Source: Cephalopachus bancanus (lineage: Eukaryota > Chordata > Mammalia > Primates > Tarsiidae). From it: a stretch of 64,000 bases of DNA. Position numbers and translations under genes: made by a program. The number at the start of each line of letters is the position of its first letter. Position 1 is the first letter of the stretch. Below the pieces are notes generated by a model. The model was not told the DNA's origin. It was given only the letters and a program-made list of their open reading frames with translations, and did no database searches. The DNA is taken from the NCBI GenBank assembly GCA_027257055.1, contig JAPVLO010000003.1, forward strand, positions 10,543,501 through 10,607,500, read 5' to 3'. Below, piece by piece: positions 1-11,899 of this stretch.

Positions 1-1475
1 TCAGATCATAGAATTCTGCCACTAGCTCCTTTAAATTTATGTCCTTTTCACGTACAAAATAGATTTATTATATCCAAATAACCCCCAAAGTCTTAACTTG
101 TTCCCGTATCAACTTTAAAGTCAAACTCCAGAGTCTCACCTAAATACCTAAATCAGATATGAGCGAGACCTGAGGTATGATTCATCTTGAGGCAAATTTC
201 CTTCTAACTGTAAGCCTGTGAAATTAAACAAATTATATGCCCAAATAAATGATGGAGCAAACAAGTAGACATTTACGTTCCAAAAGGGAGAAATAGACAA
301 GGAGACAGGTCCTAATCAAATTGAAAACACAATGGGACAAACAACACTAAATCTTAAGACTTGAGAATACTTTCTTTGACTCCATATCTTACCTTCTAGA
401 CACACTGGAAGGGGAGTGAATGTACAAGGCTCTAAGGGATCCTTCGCTCATGCTTTTGCTGTATCCAGCCTATGCCACAGCTCTCACAGGTTGGACTCAG
501 ATACCTGTGACTTTCCCAGGCTGGCAGTGCATGCTGTAAGTCTGGAGTCTTGGGGAGAGTGCTGTCTCTGTGACTCCTCTAAGCACATGGTGCAGAGTTA
601 GCACCATGTGAACACCGTCAAGGTTTGTGCTTTCTGATGTGGTGGCCCAAGCTACCACAAAGAGCAGTGCACTGGAATGCAGAAAGTAGAGACTTGAGGT
701 AGCCCTGGGCAGTGAGCTCCAGGTCGTAATTGTGCCCTTAATCTCACCCTTAAACCATTCTGACCTCAAAACCCTGTAACTCTGGGCCTATAATGGTCAT
801 TGAAGCCTTGAAGATCTATAAAATGTCTTTGGGCTCATTCTTCTATCCATACTAATCTCTCTATTAAACAGTTGCTTGATTGCAGCCTTGGTTATCTCTC
901 CTAAACATGCTTTTTTATTCTTTACATGGCTAGGTTGTGAATTCTCAAAATCTTTATATTTGGCTTACCTTTTGATTATAAACTCTGTCTTTAACTTGAT
1001 CCTCTTTTCTTACATTTTACTGTGAGTAGGAGAAGCCAGGCAGAACCCTGAACACTTTTCGTAGAGATTTCTTCTACCAAATATCTTAGCTTATCACTCT
1101 TTAATTCTGCCTTCCATGAAGTGGTAGGACATCAGTCAAGTTCTTTGCCACATTGTAACAAGAATAATCTTTTCTCTAGTTTCCAACAAGATACTCCTTA
1201 TTTCTAAAGTGTCTTAAGAATGGCCTTTACTGCCTATATCTCTGCCAGCATGTGCTCCCTACCACTTATACTGTAATCTCTAAAACTGATGGTTTCTTTC
1301 TTGCTCTCTCTTTTTGAGCTTTCACCAGAATCATCTTTAGTTATCCATTCACAGTAATCTAGGCGTTTTCAAACATGCAATTCACAATTGTTCCAGCCTC
1401 TGTTTATTACCCAGTTCTAAAGTTGCTTACACATTTTTAGGTATTTGGTATAGCAATATCTTACTTCTCTGGTAC
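1..1475 (-). mobile_element. MaLR (ERVL-type, THE1/MST/MLT1 class) internal region, 5' end outside window
   Basis: The whole stretch reads, in reverse complement, like the non-coding internal region of a mammalian apparent LTR retrotransposon. Recognisable blocks are the 'Ctaaatcagatatg' segment near 150, the 'ccaaaagggagaaat' segment near 280, the 'cttgagaata' / 'tgactccat' segment near 360-385, and the 'acccagttctaaagttgc' block near 1410, just before the LTR. It abuts the LTR at 1476-1834, giving LTR-internal order on the minus strand. No intact gag-like frame is present; the short frames at 416-601 and 497-769 are chance. The element continues beyond the left edge. Class confidence is good, the exact subfamily is not determined. 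Confidence 0.7.
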
Positions 1476-1834
1476 TGATTTCTGTCTTTGTTTGTATTGC
1501 TGTAACAAAATTCCACAGACTGGATAATTTATAAACAATATAAATTAATTTCTCAAGGTTCTGGAAGTTGGAAAATCCAAGATCAAGGCACTGGCAGGAC
1601 TGGTGTCTGGTGTTGGCTGCTTTTTGCTTCCAAGAGCAAGAATGCTATTTCCTCACATGGGAGAAGGGGCAGAGGGAGTGAAAAGGGGAAAATTCTGTCA
1701 ATCTGTTTTATAAAAGCACCTAATCCCATCCATGAAGGCAGACCTCCTAAAGGCCATACCTGGTAATACTATTGCATTGGGGATTACATTTCAACATAAA
1801 TTTCGGAGGGGACACCATCACTCAAACTATTGCA
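1476..1834 (-). mobile_element. MaLR LTR (MST/MLT1-like), 5' LTR of the remnant to its left
   Basis: In reverse complement the segment begins with TG ('tgcaatagt') and runs through the family's 'ggaggggacacc' motif (as 'tcggaggggacacc' on the plus strand), the 'cacatgggagaagg' segment, a 'gttctggaagttggaaaatc' block and 'ccacagactggataattta'. These are typical of MaLR LTRs in inverse orientation. Length (about 360 bp) fits. It is flanked on the left by matching internal sequence and on the right by L1M sequence, so it inserted into or next to that L1M. Confidence 0.75.
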
Positions 1835-4707
1835 TTCCTTTTTCATTTCTAACTTTTATGTATTTGAGTCTTCTTTTTTTCTTAGTCTAGCTAAAGATTT
1901 GTCAATTTCATCTTTTCAAAAAATAATTCTCAGTAGTGTTGACATTTTCTATTGTTTTTCTGGTCTCTGTTTAATTTATTTTTGTTCTGATCTTTGTTAT
2001 TTATTTTCTTCTACTAGCTTTTGGCTTAACTTGTTCTTCTTTTTCTAATTTCATTGGGTGTAAAGTTATGTTGTTTATTTGAAGCTTTTTTATTTTCTTA
2101 ATTTAAGTATACTTTATTATTAGCTTTCCTTCTAGAATTGCTTTTGCAGCATCCCATACATTTAATTTGTTGTATTTTCATTTTGTTGGTCTCAGATGTT
2201 TTTTGGTTTCCACTATTTCTTTTTTGACCTATTGATTGTTGAAAAATGTGTTGTTTCATTTCCACATATATGTACATTTTTTCATCTTTCTGTTGATTTC
2301 TAATTTTTTTTTCCATTGTGGTTGAAAAAGATACTTGATATAATTTTAATCTTCCTAAATTTGTTAATTGTTTTGTGACCTAACATATGTTCTACCCTGA
2401 AGAATCTTTTTTCTTGTTATGTGTGTGTGTGCATTTGTAAACAAGGTGTATTCTGTTGCCATTGGATGAGATGTATTATATATGTCTATTAGATCCATTT
2501 AGTTTACAGTATTGATTTAGTACACTGTTTCCTTATAGATTTTCTGTCAGGATAATTTATCCATTCTTGAAAGTGGGGGAACTGAAGTCCCTAATATTAT
2601 TGTATTGCTGTCTATTTCTCCCTTTAGTTCTGTTAATATTTGCTTAATGCATCTAGGTACTCCAATGTTCAGCACATATATATTTACAATTGCTATATTC
2701 TTTTGATGAATTAACACTTTTGTCATCACATAATTATCTGCTTTGTCTCTTTTTTTTTTTTGAGTTGGAGTCTCACTCTGTTGCCCAGACTGGAGTGCAG
2801 TGGCATGCTTCCGGCCGCTGCAGCCTCGACCTGCTGGGTTCCAGCGATCCTTCCGCCTTAGCCTTCCAAATAGCCAGAACTACAGGTGCACGCTACCATG
2901 CCTGGCTAATTTTTTGTGATTTATTGTAGAGATGAGGTCTCGCCAAATTGCCCAGGTGGGTATCTAACCTGCAGGCTCAGAAAAGCCACTCACCTCGACC
3001 TCCCAAAGCACTGGGATTACAGGCTGAGCCACCAAGTCCAGTCTGCTTTGTCTCTTAAGACAGTATGTGACTTAAATATATTTTGTCTGATATTAGAGTA
3101 GCCACACTTGTTCCCTTTTGATTACAAATTGTGTAGAATATCTTTTCTATCTCTTCATTTTTTAGCTTATGTGTGCCCTTAAAGCTAAAGTAAGTTTTTT
3201 GTAGGCAGTATGCACTTTGGTCCTTTATTTTTTTTAAATCTATGCAGATCTTTTGATTGGAGAATTTAATTTATTTTTATTCAAGGTAATTATTGATAAG
3301 AATTTAGTATTGTCACTAAATTTTTTTTATTTTGGATTTCCTTTGTTTATTTGTTTCTTGCTGTTTTCTTTTGTGGTTTGATGATTTTTTTTGTAGTGTT
3401 ATGGTTTATTTATTTTTCTTTATTACTTGTTTATCAAATACAGGCTTTCTCTTTTTGGTTACCATGCGTTTATGTAAAACATCATATGTACTTTATATAT
3501 GCTGTATGTCATATATAAAATAAAGTTATAATACTTTATTTTAGTATTATATAATATTATATATATAATACTTTATTTTAGTCTATTAACAACTTAAGTT
3601 TGCTGTAGGCAAAAAGTCTACACTTTTACTTCTCCTTTGTTCATCTTTTATGTTATTGGTATACAATTTATATTTTTAATAACATGCATCCATTAACAAA
3701 TTAATGTAGCTATAGGTAATTTTTAATACTTTTGCCTTTTAACTTTTATGCTAAAATTAAAAGTGATTTATACACAACCATTACAGTATTACTACATTCT
3801 GAATTTGATTTTGTTCTTACCTTAACAGTGAGTTTTATACTTTTATATGCTTTCACGTTGTTAGTTAGTGTCCTCTTGTTTCAACTTGAAGGACTCCTTT
3901 TAGCTTTCCTTGTAAGGAAGTTTTAGTGGTGATGAATTTCTTCAGTTTTTGTTTTTCTAGGAGAATCTTTATCTTACTTTAATTTCTGAAGGACTTCTTG
4001 GCTGCCTATAATATTCTTGGTTGAATGTTTTGTTTTGTTTTGTTTGTTTACTTCAGAGTTTTAAATATGTCATACCATTTTCTCCTGGCCTGCAAGTGTG
4101 TTGTTAAGAAATCCATTGCTTTTCTTAGCGGGATTCCCTTATATGTGACAAGTTGCTTTTCTCATACTACCTTCAAAATTCTTTTTCTTTGAAATTTGAA
4201 AACTGGATTATTATGTGTCTTGGTGAAGAACTCTTTATGTTTAATATATTTGAAGTTCTTTGTGTTAAATGGATATGGACATTTATTCCCCTCTCCAAGT
4301 TCAGAAAGTTTTCTGTTGTTATTTCTGTAAATAAGTTTTCTGCCCCTTTCTCTTTCTCTGTTTCTTCTAAGTTGTTCATAATACATATATTATTATTCCA
4401 TAAGTCCTAAAGATTTTCTTACCTCTTTTTTGCTTTTTTTTCCTTCTGACTGGCTAATTTCAAATTACCTTTTTGCAAAATCACTTTCTTCTTCTTGATT
4501 GAATCTGTTGTTAAAGATTTCTATGAAAATTTTTCAGGTCAGGCATTGTGTTCTTATGCTCCTGAATTTCTGTTTCACTCTTTTTTATTGTTTCTATCTC
4601 TTTATGAATTTCTCATTTTGTTTATATACTGTTTTCCTGATACTAATTAGATATCTTTATGGGTTTTTTTGTAGTTCACTGAGCTTCTTTAAGGCTACTA
4701 TTTTGGA
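1835..4707 (-). mobile_element. Old L1M LINE, minus strand: ORF2 endonuclease part, inter-ORF spacer and ORF1, split by younger insertions
   Basis: Read in reverse complement, 1835-3330 is L1 ORF2 endonuclease sequence; the minus-strand frame at 2547-2729 contains a decayed 'NIYVLNIGVPRCIKQ' segment. About 3330-3900 is the long inter-ORF spacer seen in L1M-age elements, and about 3900-4700 is ORF1 (C-terminal domain towards 3900, coiled coil towards 4700). All frames are broken. An Alu (2752-3041) and a full-length L1 (4708-10479) are inserted in it; the L1M resumes at 10480. Downstream ORF2 (RT and 3' end) is absent because the element stops at the MaLR LTR. Confidence 0.8.
2752..3041 (-). 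mobile_element. Lineage-specific Alu, long-form subfamily
   Basis: Dimeric 7SL-derived SINE in reverse orientation: poly(T) at 2751-2761, right arm, middle linker with 'tttattgtagagatgagg', left arm. A perfect 15-bp target-site duplication, TCTGCTTTGTCTCTT, lies at 2737-2751 and 3042-3056, so it is a clean insertion into the L1M. It has the long form of the left-arm segment (ccaaattgcccagg) and is moderately diverged. Confidence 0.93.
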
Positions 4708-5894
4708 GCCCCCCTGTCAGCAAGGAGATGCCTACCACTACCATTTTCTCTGTCTCAGGAATGAGCAGAGACCTGAGTTGGCCTGCCCAAATCTGTTCAG
4801 TCTCCAACTTGAGACCTGGAAGCAATCTATGTACCCCTCTGGGATCGACCATCACAAGCCCAGAGAGGAAACTTCAGGAGCAAACATGGAGAGACAGATG
4901 CTCCACCCCCACGCTGGACCAGGCACAGACACATATGATCTGAGTGGGAGACTTGGCAGCAGCAGCAACAGCTAATGAGTTGGGGTGAGTCTGGATCTGA
5001 TTCACCCTCCTCCCCCAGCAGTCCATAGAGAGTATGAACCATGCTGAAAGCCTGCATTGAGAGCAGAGGGGAGGGGCTGGAGACTGGAGCCCTCTCCCTA
5101 CTGTGGTGGCAGACAAAAGTGGCAGCAGGGCTTATGACCTGCCAGTAAAAAAAATTAAGGAAAGTAACCTGAAGTTCCAGAAATAGTCACAGAGGGAGCT
5201 CTTTTTTTTCTGTTTTGTTTATGTTTTTGTATTTGTTTCTTTTGTTTTTTAGTTTTTCTGTTTGCATATGGGTATTTTTTAGTGCAAGTGTGTCATCAGG
5301 TTTTGTTTGTTTGTATGTTTGTTTGTTTTTTGTTTGTTTCTTTTTTATTCATTAGTTGGTATGCCTGTTTTCTTTCTTCTTCTTCTCTCACTTCATATTT
5401 CTATAATCTCCTTTCTTCCTTTTTCCATTCTATTGCTTTTTCTTATCTCATTTTGCTTTCAGGGGGCATACATATAACCCCACCACACAGACATACTGTA
5501 AGGTGAAGGGAAGTGGGCTCCAGGGGGCCCACACACCAGTCAGTGGATACAGTGATCTGCAGATAGCTTCTGAACTACAACTCCATAATTATACCTTAAT
5601 CAAATCTCAAAATTGAATAAATCCAGAGGATCTACATAAGGAAAAATAGGGAACTGAACAAACAGAAGTGAAAGCTATTCCCTATTATCAGTGAGCAATG
5701 GAATTAAAGAAGGGGGGGAAAGGAGAGGAAAACAATTGCAAATGAAAAAGAACCAAAGGAAGAACACAGGTCCCATCCAGGCTCCTGGGAAGACAATACC
5801 TGAGAATTCAGACTTTGGAACTCAAACAATGAAGAGCCCCCAAAATGACTAGCATCAAACCACAAACATAGATATCAAGATATTAACAGAGAAC
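4708..5894 (+). promoter_or_regulatory. L1 5' UTR with internal promoter region (inferred) and T/pyrimidine-rich block
   Basis: The 1.19-kb leader has two parts. 4708-5160 is GC-richer and holds 'ggaggggctggagactgg'. 5195-5470 is strongly T/pyrimidine-rich with runs of TTTG units, ending in 'tttgctttcag', followed by an A-rich transition into ORF1. By analogy with other L1s the leader should carry the internal RNA polymerase II promoter; that activity is inferred. There is no tandem monomer structure. Confidence 0.6.
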
Positions 5895-6743
5895 ATGAAT
5901 ATAAATCAGAAGACACAAGAGAAAGGAATGAAGGAGTTGATAACTGAGATGATGGCAATAATGAATGCAGTAAACAGAATAAACAACAAACTGACAAGCA
6001 CGGAAAGCAGAATTAACTGCAGAAGAAAGAATCACATGAATATGGAACTAACCCAAACTGTTAAAAACATAGAAAATAAGCTTAAAAAGATAGAGCAAAG
6101 CCTCCAAGAGAGAGGTGATTATATCAAGAGGCTGAACCTATGCTTAATTGGCATTTTAGAGGCAGATAGAGAGACTGCGACCACCCTGGAACAAACATTT
6201 CACGAAATTATCCAAGAAAACTTCCCTCATTTCATCAGAGACGTGACCATTCAAACACAAGAGATTCAGAGAACCCCTGCATGACATCAAATGAGAACAT
6301 CAACTTGTAAAAACATAGTAATTCACTTACACAGGGAAAATTTTTAAAAGAAAAAACTCTAAAGGCAGTGAAATACAAAGGTCAGACTACCTATCAGCGA
6401 AGAACAAGTAGAATTGCAGCAGACTTATCTATAGAAATGCCACAGACTAGAAGAGACTGGAGTTCAATCTTCAAAGTTCTCAAAGGTAAACAATTCCAAC
6501 CAAGAATTTACTACCCAGCTAAGCTTCATCAGTGATGGAGAATTAAAATCCTTCCTAGACATTCAATCCCTAAGAGTTTATGTTGCCTCCAGAACAACTC
6601 TACAAGAAATGCTTAAGAAAGTATTAAGCACTGAAGAAAGAAAAATAAGAATGACCACACTCATCCCAACAATGCAGGAAAAAGATAGAACACAAACCCA
6701 TATATCAACTCAAAAATCAAAAGGAAACCAACAAACACATTAA
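5895..6743 (+). pseudogene. L1 ORF1 (RNA-binding chaperone) pseudogene
   Basis: ORF1p normally forms trimers that coat L1 RNA. The open N-terminal part (5895-6284, 129 codons) shows a charged coiled-coil-like segment (residues about 1-75, 'NRINNKLTSTESRIN', 'NKLKKIEQSLQER') followed by the start of the RRM domain ('IKRLNLCLIGILEAD'). A stop after 'QEIQRTPA' and frame changes interrupt it, but C-terminal domain sequence is recognisable to the TAA at 6741-6743, with 'QEMLKKVLSTEERK' just before the end. The start is the ATG at 5895, in the usual place after the A-rich 5' UTR end. Confidence 0.8.
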
Positions 6744-6789
6744 CAAACAAACAGCAACAAGCTCTTATACCCTTGTTAACAATAACCTT

Positions 6790-9700
6790 ATGACAGGGAA
6801 AAATTCTCAAATCTCAGTAATTAGCTTGAATGTGAATGGACTAATGCACCATTGAAAAGACATAGAGTGGCAAATTGGATTTTTTAAAAATTACATAACA
6901 ATACAATGTCTCCAGGAGGCTCATCTCACCAGAATGGGTACTCAAATATGCAAAGTTAGAAGATGGAACAAATTTTCAGGTGAACAGAACACAAAAGTAA
7001 GCAGCAGTTGCAATCTTAGTATCAGACACAATATCTCATAAGCTATCAAAGTTTTAAAAACATACAAAAGGTCATTACATAATGATAAAAGATTCAAACC
7101 ATCAACAAGAAATATTCATCCTAAATATTTATGCAACCAACATAGGAGCACCAACTTTTATAATGCAGCTTCTAGGTAAACTAAAAAAAGATATTGACTC
7201 TAACATTATTATAGCCGGGGACTTAAATATCCCACTAAAAACCCTAGATTGATCATCAAGGCAAAAAAATCAACACGGAGATCCAGAACCTCAATTTGAC
7301 TCTTGAACAAATTGACTTAATAGATACCTACAGAACATTCCACCCAACATCTATGGAATATACATTCTACTCATCACCATGTGGAATGTACTCCAAGACA
7401 GACCACATCCTCAGCCATAAGTCAAGCATAAATAAATTCCATAAGATTTAAATACTGCCATGTACCTTCTCAGACCACAGTGGACTAAAAATAAATATTA
7501 ACACCAAAAAAGTTTCCCAAAATCCACAAAGACATGGACACCAAACAGTATGGATGATGAACAACTCCTGGATCAACACAGAAATCAAAGCAGAAATTAA
7601 AAGATTTCTGGAAACAAACCAGAAATTTCTGGAAAATAAAGACACATTTTACCAAAACCTCTGAGATGCCATGAAATCAGTACTAAGAGGGGAATTCATA
7701 TCTTTACAAGTACACATCAAAAAAAAATAGAAAGATCACAGGTTAACAACCCAACAAATTACATAAGAGAGTTAGAAAGACAAGACCACCAAAACCCTAA
7801 CTTCAGCAGAAGAATCCAGATCACCAAAGTAAAAGCCCAAATACAAGACATAGAAGACAAATATATCATAGAAAAAAATCAGTGAAATAAAAACTGGTTC
7901 TTTGGCAGGATAAACAAGATTGGCAGACCCTTAGCCAGATTGGCCAAGAAAAAGCTCAAATAAACACAATCAGAAATACAAAAGGTCAAATCACAATGTA
8001 CCCCAAAGAAATACAAAAGTTCTCAGAGATTATGCACACCTGCATAGAAACTAGAAACCCTAAATAAAGTACTTTCTGACATCACACAACCTCCCAAGAT
8101 TGAAACAAGAAGAAATTGAGATATTAAATAGATCAATAACAACCAAGGAAATCAACTTGGTTATAAGAAAACTACCTACAAAAAAATGTCCTGAATCTGA
8201 TGGCTTTTCAGTGGAGTTCTACAAAACATATAAGGAGGAACTGATACCAATCCTATTGAAAGTATTCCCAGCAATCAAAAAAGACAGAACTCTCCCCAGA
8301 TCACAGTATTAAGCTAACATCATACTGATACCCAAACGGGGTAAAGATCCAACAAAGAAAGAGAACTACAGGCCAATATCCTAGATGAACATAGATGCAA
8401 AAATACTCAACAAGATTCTAACAAATGGATCCAACAACACATCTTAAAAATCATCCACCATGAGCAAGTAGGCTTCATCCATGGGATGCAGGACTGATTC
8501 AACATCCACAAGACCATAAATGTAATTGAAATAAATCAACAGATGTAAAAATAGGAATCACATGATTATATCATTAAACACAGAAAAATCATTTGATAAA
8601 ATTCAGCATCCCTTCTTAATAAAAACCCTTATACATCTAGGCATAGAGGGAACATACCTCAAAATGGTAAGAGACTTCTACAATAAACCCACAAATGGCC
8701 AGAAAATTAAAGCATTTCCCCTGAAAACCAGAAAAAGACAAGACTGCCCACTTTCACCTCTCCTTTTCAACAAAGTGCTGTAAGTCCTAGCTAGAGTAAT
8801 CAAACAAGAAAAGGAAATCAGGGGTACCCAAATAAGAAAAGAGGAAGTCAAGTTATCTCTCTTTGCTGATGGTGTGAATCTTTACCTAGAATATCCAAGA
8901 GAATCTGTCAAAAACTTGCACTGATAATGGACTTTGGCAAAATCTCAGGGTATAATAGCCACTAAATTACCAACATCGTTCTTCTCAGACATAGAAATGA
9001 CAATACAGAAATTCACATGGAAACATAAATGACCACAAATAGTCAAAGCAATCCTCAGCAAAGGAAACAAAGTGGGAAGTATAACCCTTCCAGGCTTTAA
9101 ACTTTATTATAAGGCTACAATAATCAAAACAGCTTGGTATTGGTACAAGAACAGGCATCTTGACCAATGGAACAGGATAGAGATTCCGGAAGCAAAGCCT
9201 CAATTTCTCAACCAACTCATCTTCAACAAAGTCTCCTCTAATGACCACTTTGGAGAGAATTATTCAGTAAATGGTGCTGGGAAAGCTGGCTGACCACATG
9301 CAGAAGATTAAGACCTCCTACCTATCAACATACACAAAAGCCAACTCAAAATGGATCAAAGGCCTAAACGTAAAACCTCAAACTATAATAACCTTAGAAA
9401 ATGTAGGAGACACTCTTATGGAAATTGGAACTGCCAGTCAATTCCTGATCATAACCCCAAGTGCCTATGCATAAGAGAGAAGATAGACAAGTGGGACATC
9501 GTCAAACTGAAGAGTTTCTCCACAGCATAAGAAACCATCAAGAGAGTGGGGAGACAGCCCACAGAATGGGAAAAAATATTTGCTAACTGTTTATTTGGCA
9601 AAGGCCTAACATTCAGGATCTAAAGAAACTCAAATGTACCAACTGGAAAAAAACAAGCAGTTCCATTACAAAGTGGGCAAAAGTCACATCTCAAAAGAAG

Positions 9701-10278
9701 ATATATGTTCAGTCAACAGACACATGAAAAAGTGCTCAGCCTCACTAATTAACAGCGAAATGCAAATCAAAACCACATTAAGATACCACCTAACCCCAGT
9801 AAGAATGGCCATCGTTAATAAAACAAACAACAACAGATGCTGGCGAGGATGCAGAGAAAAAGGAACGCTTCTCCACTGTTGGTGGGAGTGTAAACTAGTA
9901 CAACCTTTGTGGAAATCAGTGTGGCGATTTCTGAAAGAACTGGACATTGACCAGCCATCTGACCCAGCAATCCTCCTTCTGGGAATATACCTGGAGGAAC
10001 TCAAATCGCTCTATGAAAAAAGATACCTGCACGTGTATGTTTATTGCAGCACTATTCACAATAGCAAAAACATGAAACGAACCATGCTGCCCATCAAAAT
10101 TGAAGTGGATTAAAAAAATGTGGTACATATGCACAATGGAATATTATGCAGCCATAAAGAAGGACAAAATTATGAACTTTGCAGCAACTCGGATGGATTT
10201 AGAGTCTATCATACTCAGTGGTCTATCCCAAAAATAAAGAATTGAGTACCACATATTTTCACTCATTAGCGGACCCTG
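6790..10278 (+). pseudogene. L1 ORF2 (endonuclease/reverse transcriptase) pseudogene
   Basis: ORF2p nicks target DNA and reverse transcribes the RNA. The ATG at 6790 opens an endonuclease start with 'SLNVNGL', and a stop follows after about 22 codons. Recognisable pieces: endonuclease 6790-7500, 'LPTKKCPESDGFSVEFY' of the RT fingers near 8185, '[12 protein letters not shown]' near 8595, 'CPLSPLLFN' near 8745, the RT catalytic loop near 8860 reading FADG instead of FADD, then '[12 protein letters not shown]' near 9085 and the C-terminal Cys-rich part '[20 protein letters not shown]' near 9840-9890. About 300 bp of RT/thumb coding is missing at about 8960. The frame ends at TGA 10276-10278. Catalysis is impossible in this copy. 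Confidence 0.88.
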
Positions 10279-10479
10279 AACAATGATCATAATACTATAA
10301 AAAAGGAATTGGCAGTAGTGGAAAATTACCAGGGGAGGAGAGGGACACACTTCATCAATAAGCGTACCTGATCTCAAACCAGTTGAAGTGGAGACCAAAG
10401 TGAGTTCCAAACTTTACCTGTACAGTGACCATTTGAGTGTCTAATCATGAATATGTACCCCATATCCTTAAAACAAAAA

Positions 10480-11290
10480 AAGACTACTAGCTTGAATTTT
10501 TTTGTCAGGTCATTTGCAGATTTCCATTTCTTAGTTTGTTCCTTTGGTAGTGTCATGTTATCTCGATTTTTTTTTGTTGAGCCTTGTGGCCTTCTGTGGA
10601 TGTGAAAAAGTTGACATCTCTTTATAGACATCTTTATAGACTGGCTTTGGCAGAGAAAGCCTTTCAGTAGTCAGTATGTTCAGAGATTATGGGTACGTTG
10701 GCAAGAGGTCCATAAGCAGGCTTACTGTTAGAGTTCTCAAGTAAGCTAATCTGATGCCTCATTCAGCAGGTGGGCAGGCCTGGCACTTAAATCCTCAGGG
10801 ATGGGCTTGAAGCATGGGTATATGGATATTAGTCTGGCATTACGGCAGGTCTGGAACTTGAGTCCACTGGGGTAGGCTTAGAGAGGGCATTCACAGGGGC
10901 TGGCCTGGCACTGAGGTTCAATGGGACAGGACTTGTGCTGGCATCTGCAGAGAATTAAGGAGGTTATTTCACTCTCTTTCTTCTATGTGGAGGATATCTC
11001 TCTGTGCTCTGCTGTGTGAGCTTGGGGGAGGGATGATGTGTATATTGTGAAACTCTCCTTCTTACTCTTTTTTAAATAGTCTTTTCTTATTTCTGTGCTT
11101 CACTTATGTGCTGAGATCTCTCACATAGATTTCTTAACTCTTGTGAAGGTATTTTTATGCATGTGTGGTCATTCAAACTGATATTTCTGTGAAGGTATTT
11201 TTATGCATGTGTGGTCATTCAAATTGATATTTCTGTCAGGTGTTGAGTGCTGGAAACCCCTATTCTGCTATCTTGCTGCCATTACTCCAG
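10480..11290 (-). mobile_element. Old L1M continued: rest of ORF1 N-terminus and 5' UTR, minus strand
   Basis: Sequence resumes where the L1M was interrupted at 4707 and continues through 'ggtagtgtcatgtt' and 'ggctttggcagagaaag', known from inverse-orientation L1M 5' regions, to 'tattctgctatcttgctgcc' (11260-11280). In sense that is the typical 'ggcagcaagatgg'-like 5' terminus. The L1M therefore keeps its 5' end although it lacks its 3' half. Confidence 0.75.
11142..11233. repeat. Tandem duplication, 2 x 46 bp, inside the L1M 5' UTR
   Basis: A 46-bp unit starting 'tgtgaaggtatttttatgca' occurs at 11142-11187 and again at 11188-11233 with one difference (aaactg / aaattg). Confidence 0.95.
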
Positions 11291-11349
11291 AATCTGCTAC
11301 TGTTGCTAGTGTCTCGGTATGTTGCCAGGTATGAATGCCAAGGGGTTGA

Positions 11350-11460
11350 TAATAATAGTACCAAACTCACAGGCTTTGCCATGAGCATTAAGAAAAGATC
11401 ATTCATGCACAGGGATTAGAACAGTGTCTGGTACACAATGAATACTCAGGAAACTTTAAC
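11350..11460 (+). mobile_element. MIR SINE fragment (3' half)
   Basis: 'ataataatagtacc', then 'gagcattaagaaaagatcattcatgca' decay, then 'acagtgtctggtacacaatgaatact' follow the MIR 3' region in sense order. Confidence 0.6.
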
Positions 11461-11749
11461 TGTAATAAATATTTATCAAATTGAGAGTCAAATCTCAGTT
11501 CCAATGTTTTTATTTCTCCTCTCTGTTTAATGCTAGTCCCAATCTATGGACATATTTGCCACTGCAGGCATTTATTCTACTAGCCAATGATCAGTAAGAT
11601 TCTTTCATGAGCCAGGAATTGTGCTTGGATCCAGACAGCTGTGAAAGCTGAAAGTTTGAGATCAAGGTGCCAACACAAATGCGTTCTGATAAGGACTGTC
11701 TTCCTGGCTTGCAGATGGCCACCTTCTTGCTGGTAGAGAGAGCTCTTTT

Positions 11750-11850
11750 AAGAAATATTTGAACTCCTACTGTGTTCCAGAAAATATTAGGCACTCAACA
11801 CACACTGTTAAATAAGAGACATGTACCTGCACTTGGTTAGATGCGCATTT
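11750..11850 (-). mobile_element. L2 LINE 3'-end fragment
   Basis: 'tgaactcctactgtgttcc...aggcactcaacacac' resembles the inverse L2 3' end ('gcctactatgtgccaggcactg'). Confidence 0.4.
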
Positions 11851-11899
11851 CATTTTAAAATAATAATAACATGCTTTTCCTTTTGAGATACATTTTTCT

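Larger units (their letters stand above)
4708..10479 (+). mobile_element. Full-length lineage-specific L1 (5.77 kb), inactive
   Basis: Complete order: 5' UTR (4708-5894), ORF1 (5895-6743), 46-bp spacer, ORF2 (6790-10278), short 3' UTR ending in 'ccttaaaacaaaaaa'. It is bounded by a 17-bp duplication with 4 mismatches: AAGGCTACTATTTTGGA at 4691-4707 and AAGACTACTAGCTTGAA at 10480-10496. Removing it joins two consecutive pieces of the same L1M ORF1. The mismatches and many stops show it is not recent. The 3' UTR ('ggcagtagtgg', 'cactttggtctccac' in reverse complement) is unlike human L1PA and is shared with 30972-31182. Confidence 0.88.

Noticed and set aside
4499..4975. 158-codon open frame spanning the L1M/L1 junction
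   Set aside because: It crosses the boundary between two different transposable elements, starts in low-complexity T-rich L1M sequence and ends in L1 5' UTR, so it cannot be an ancestral gene.
9634..10113. 159-codon frame with a Cys-His pattern that looks like a zinc-binding protein
   Set aside because: It is the C-terminal end of L1 ORF2 ('RCWRGC', 'LLHCWWECK') in the inactive L1, not an independent gene.
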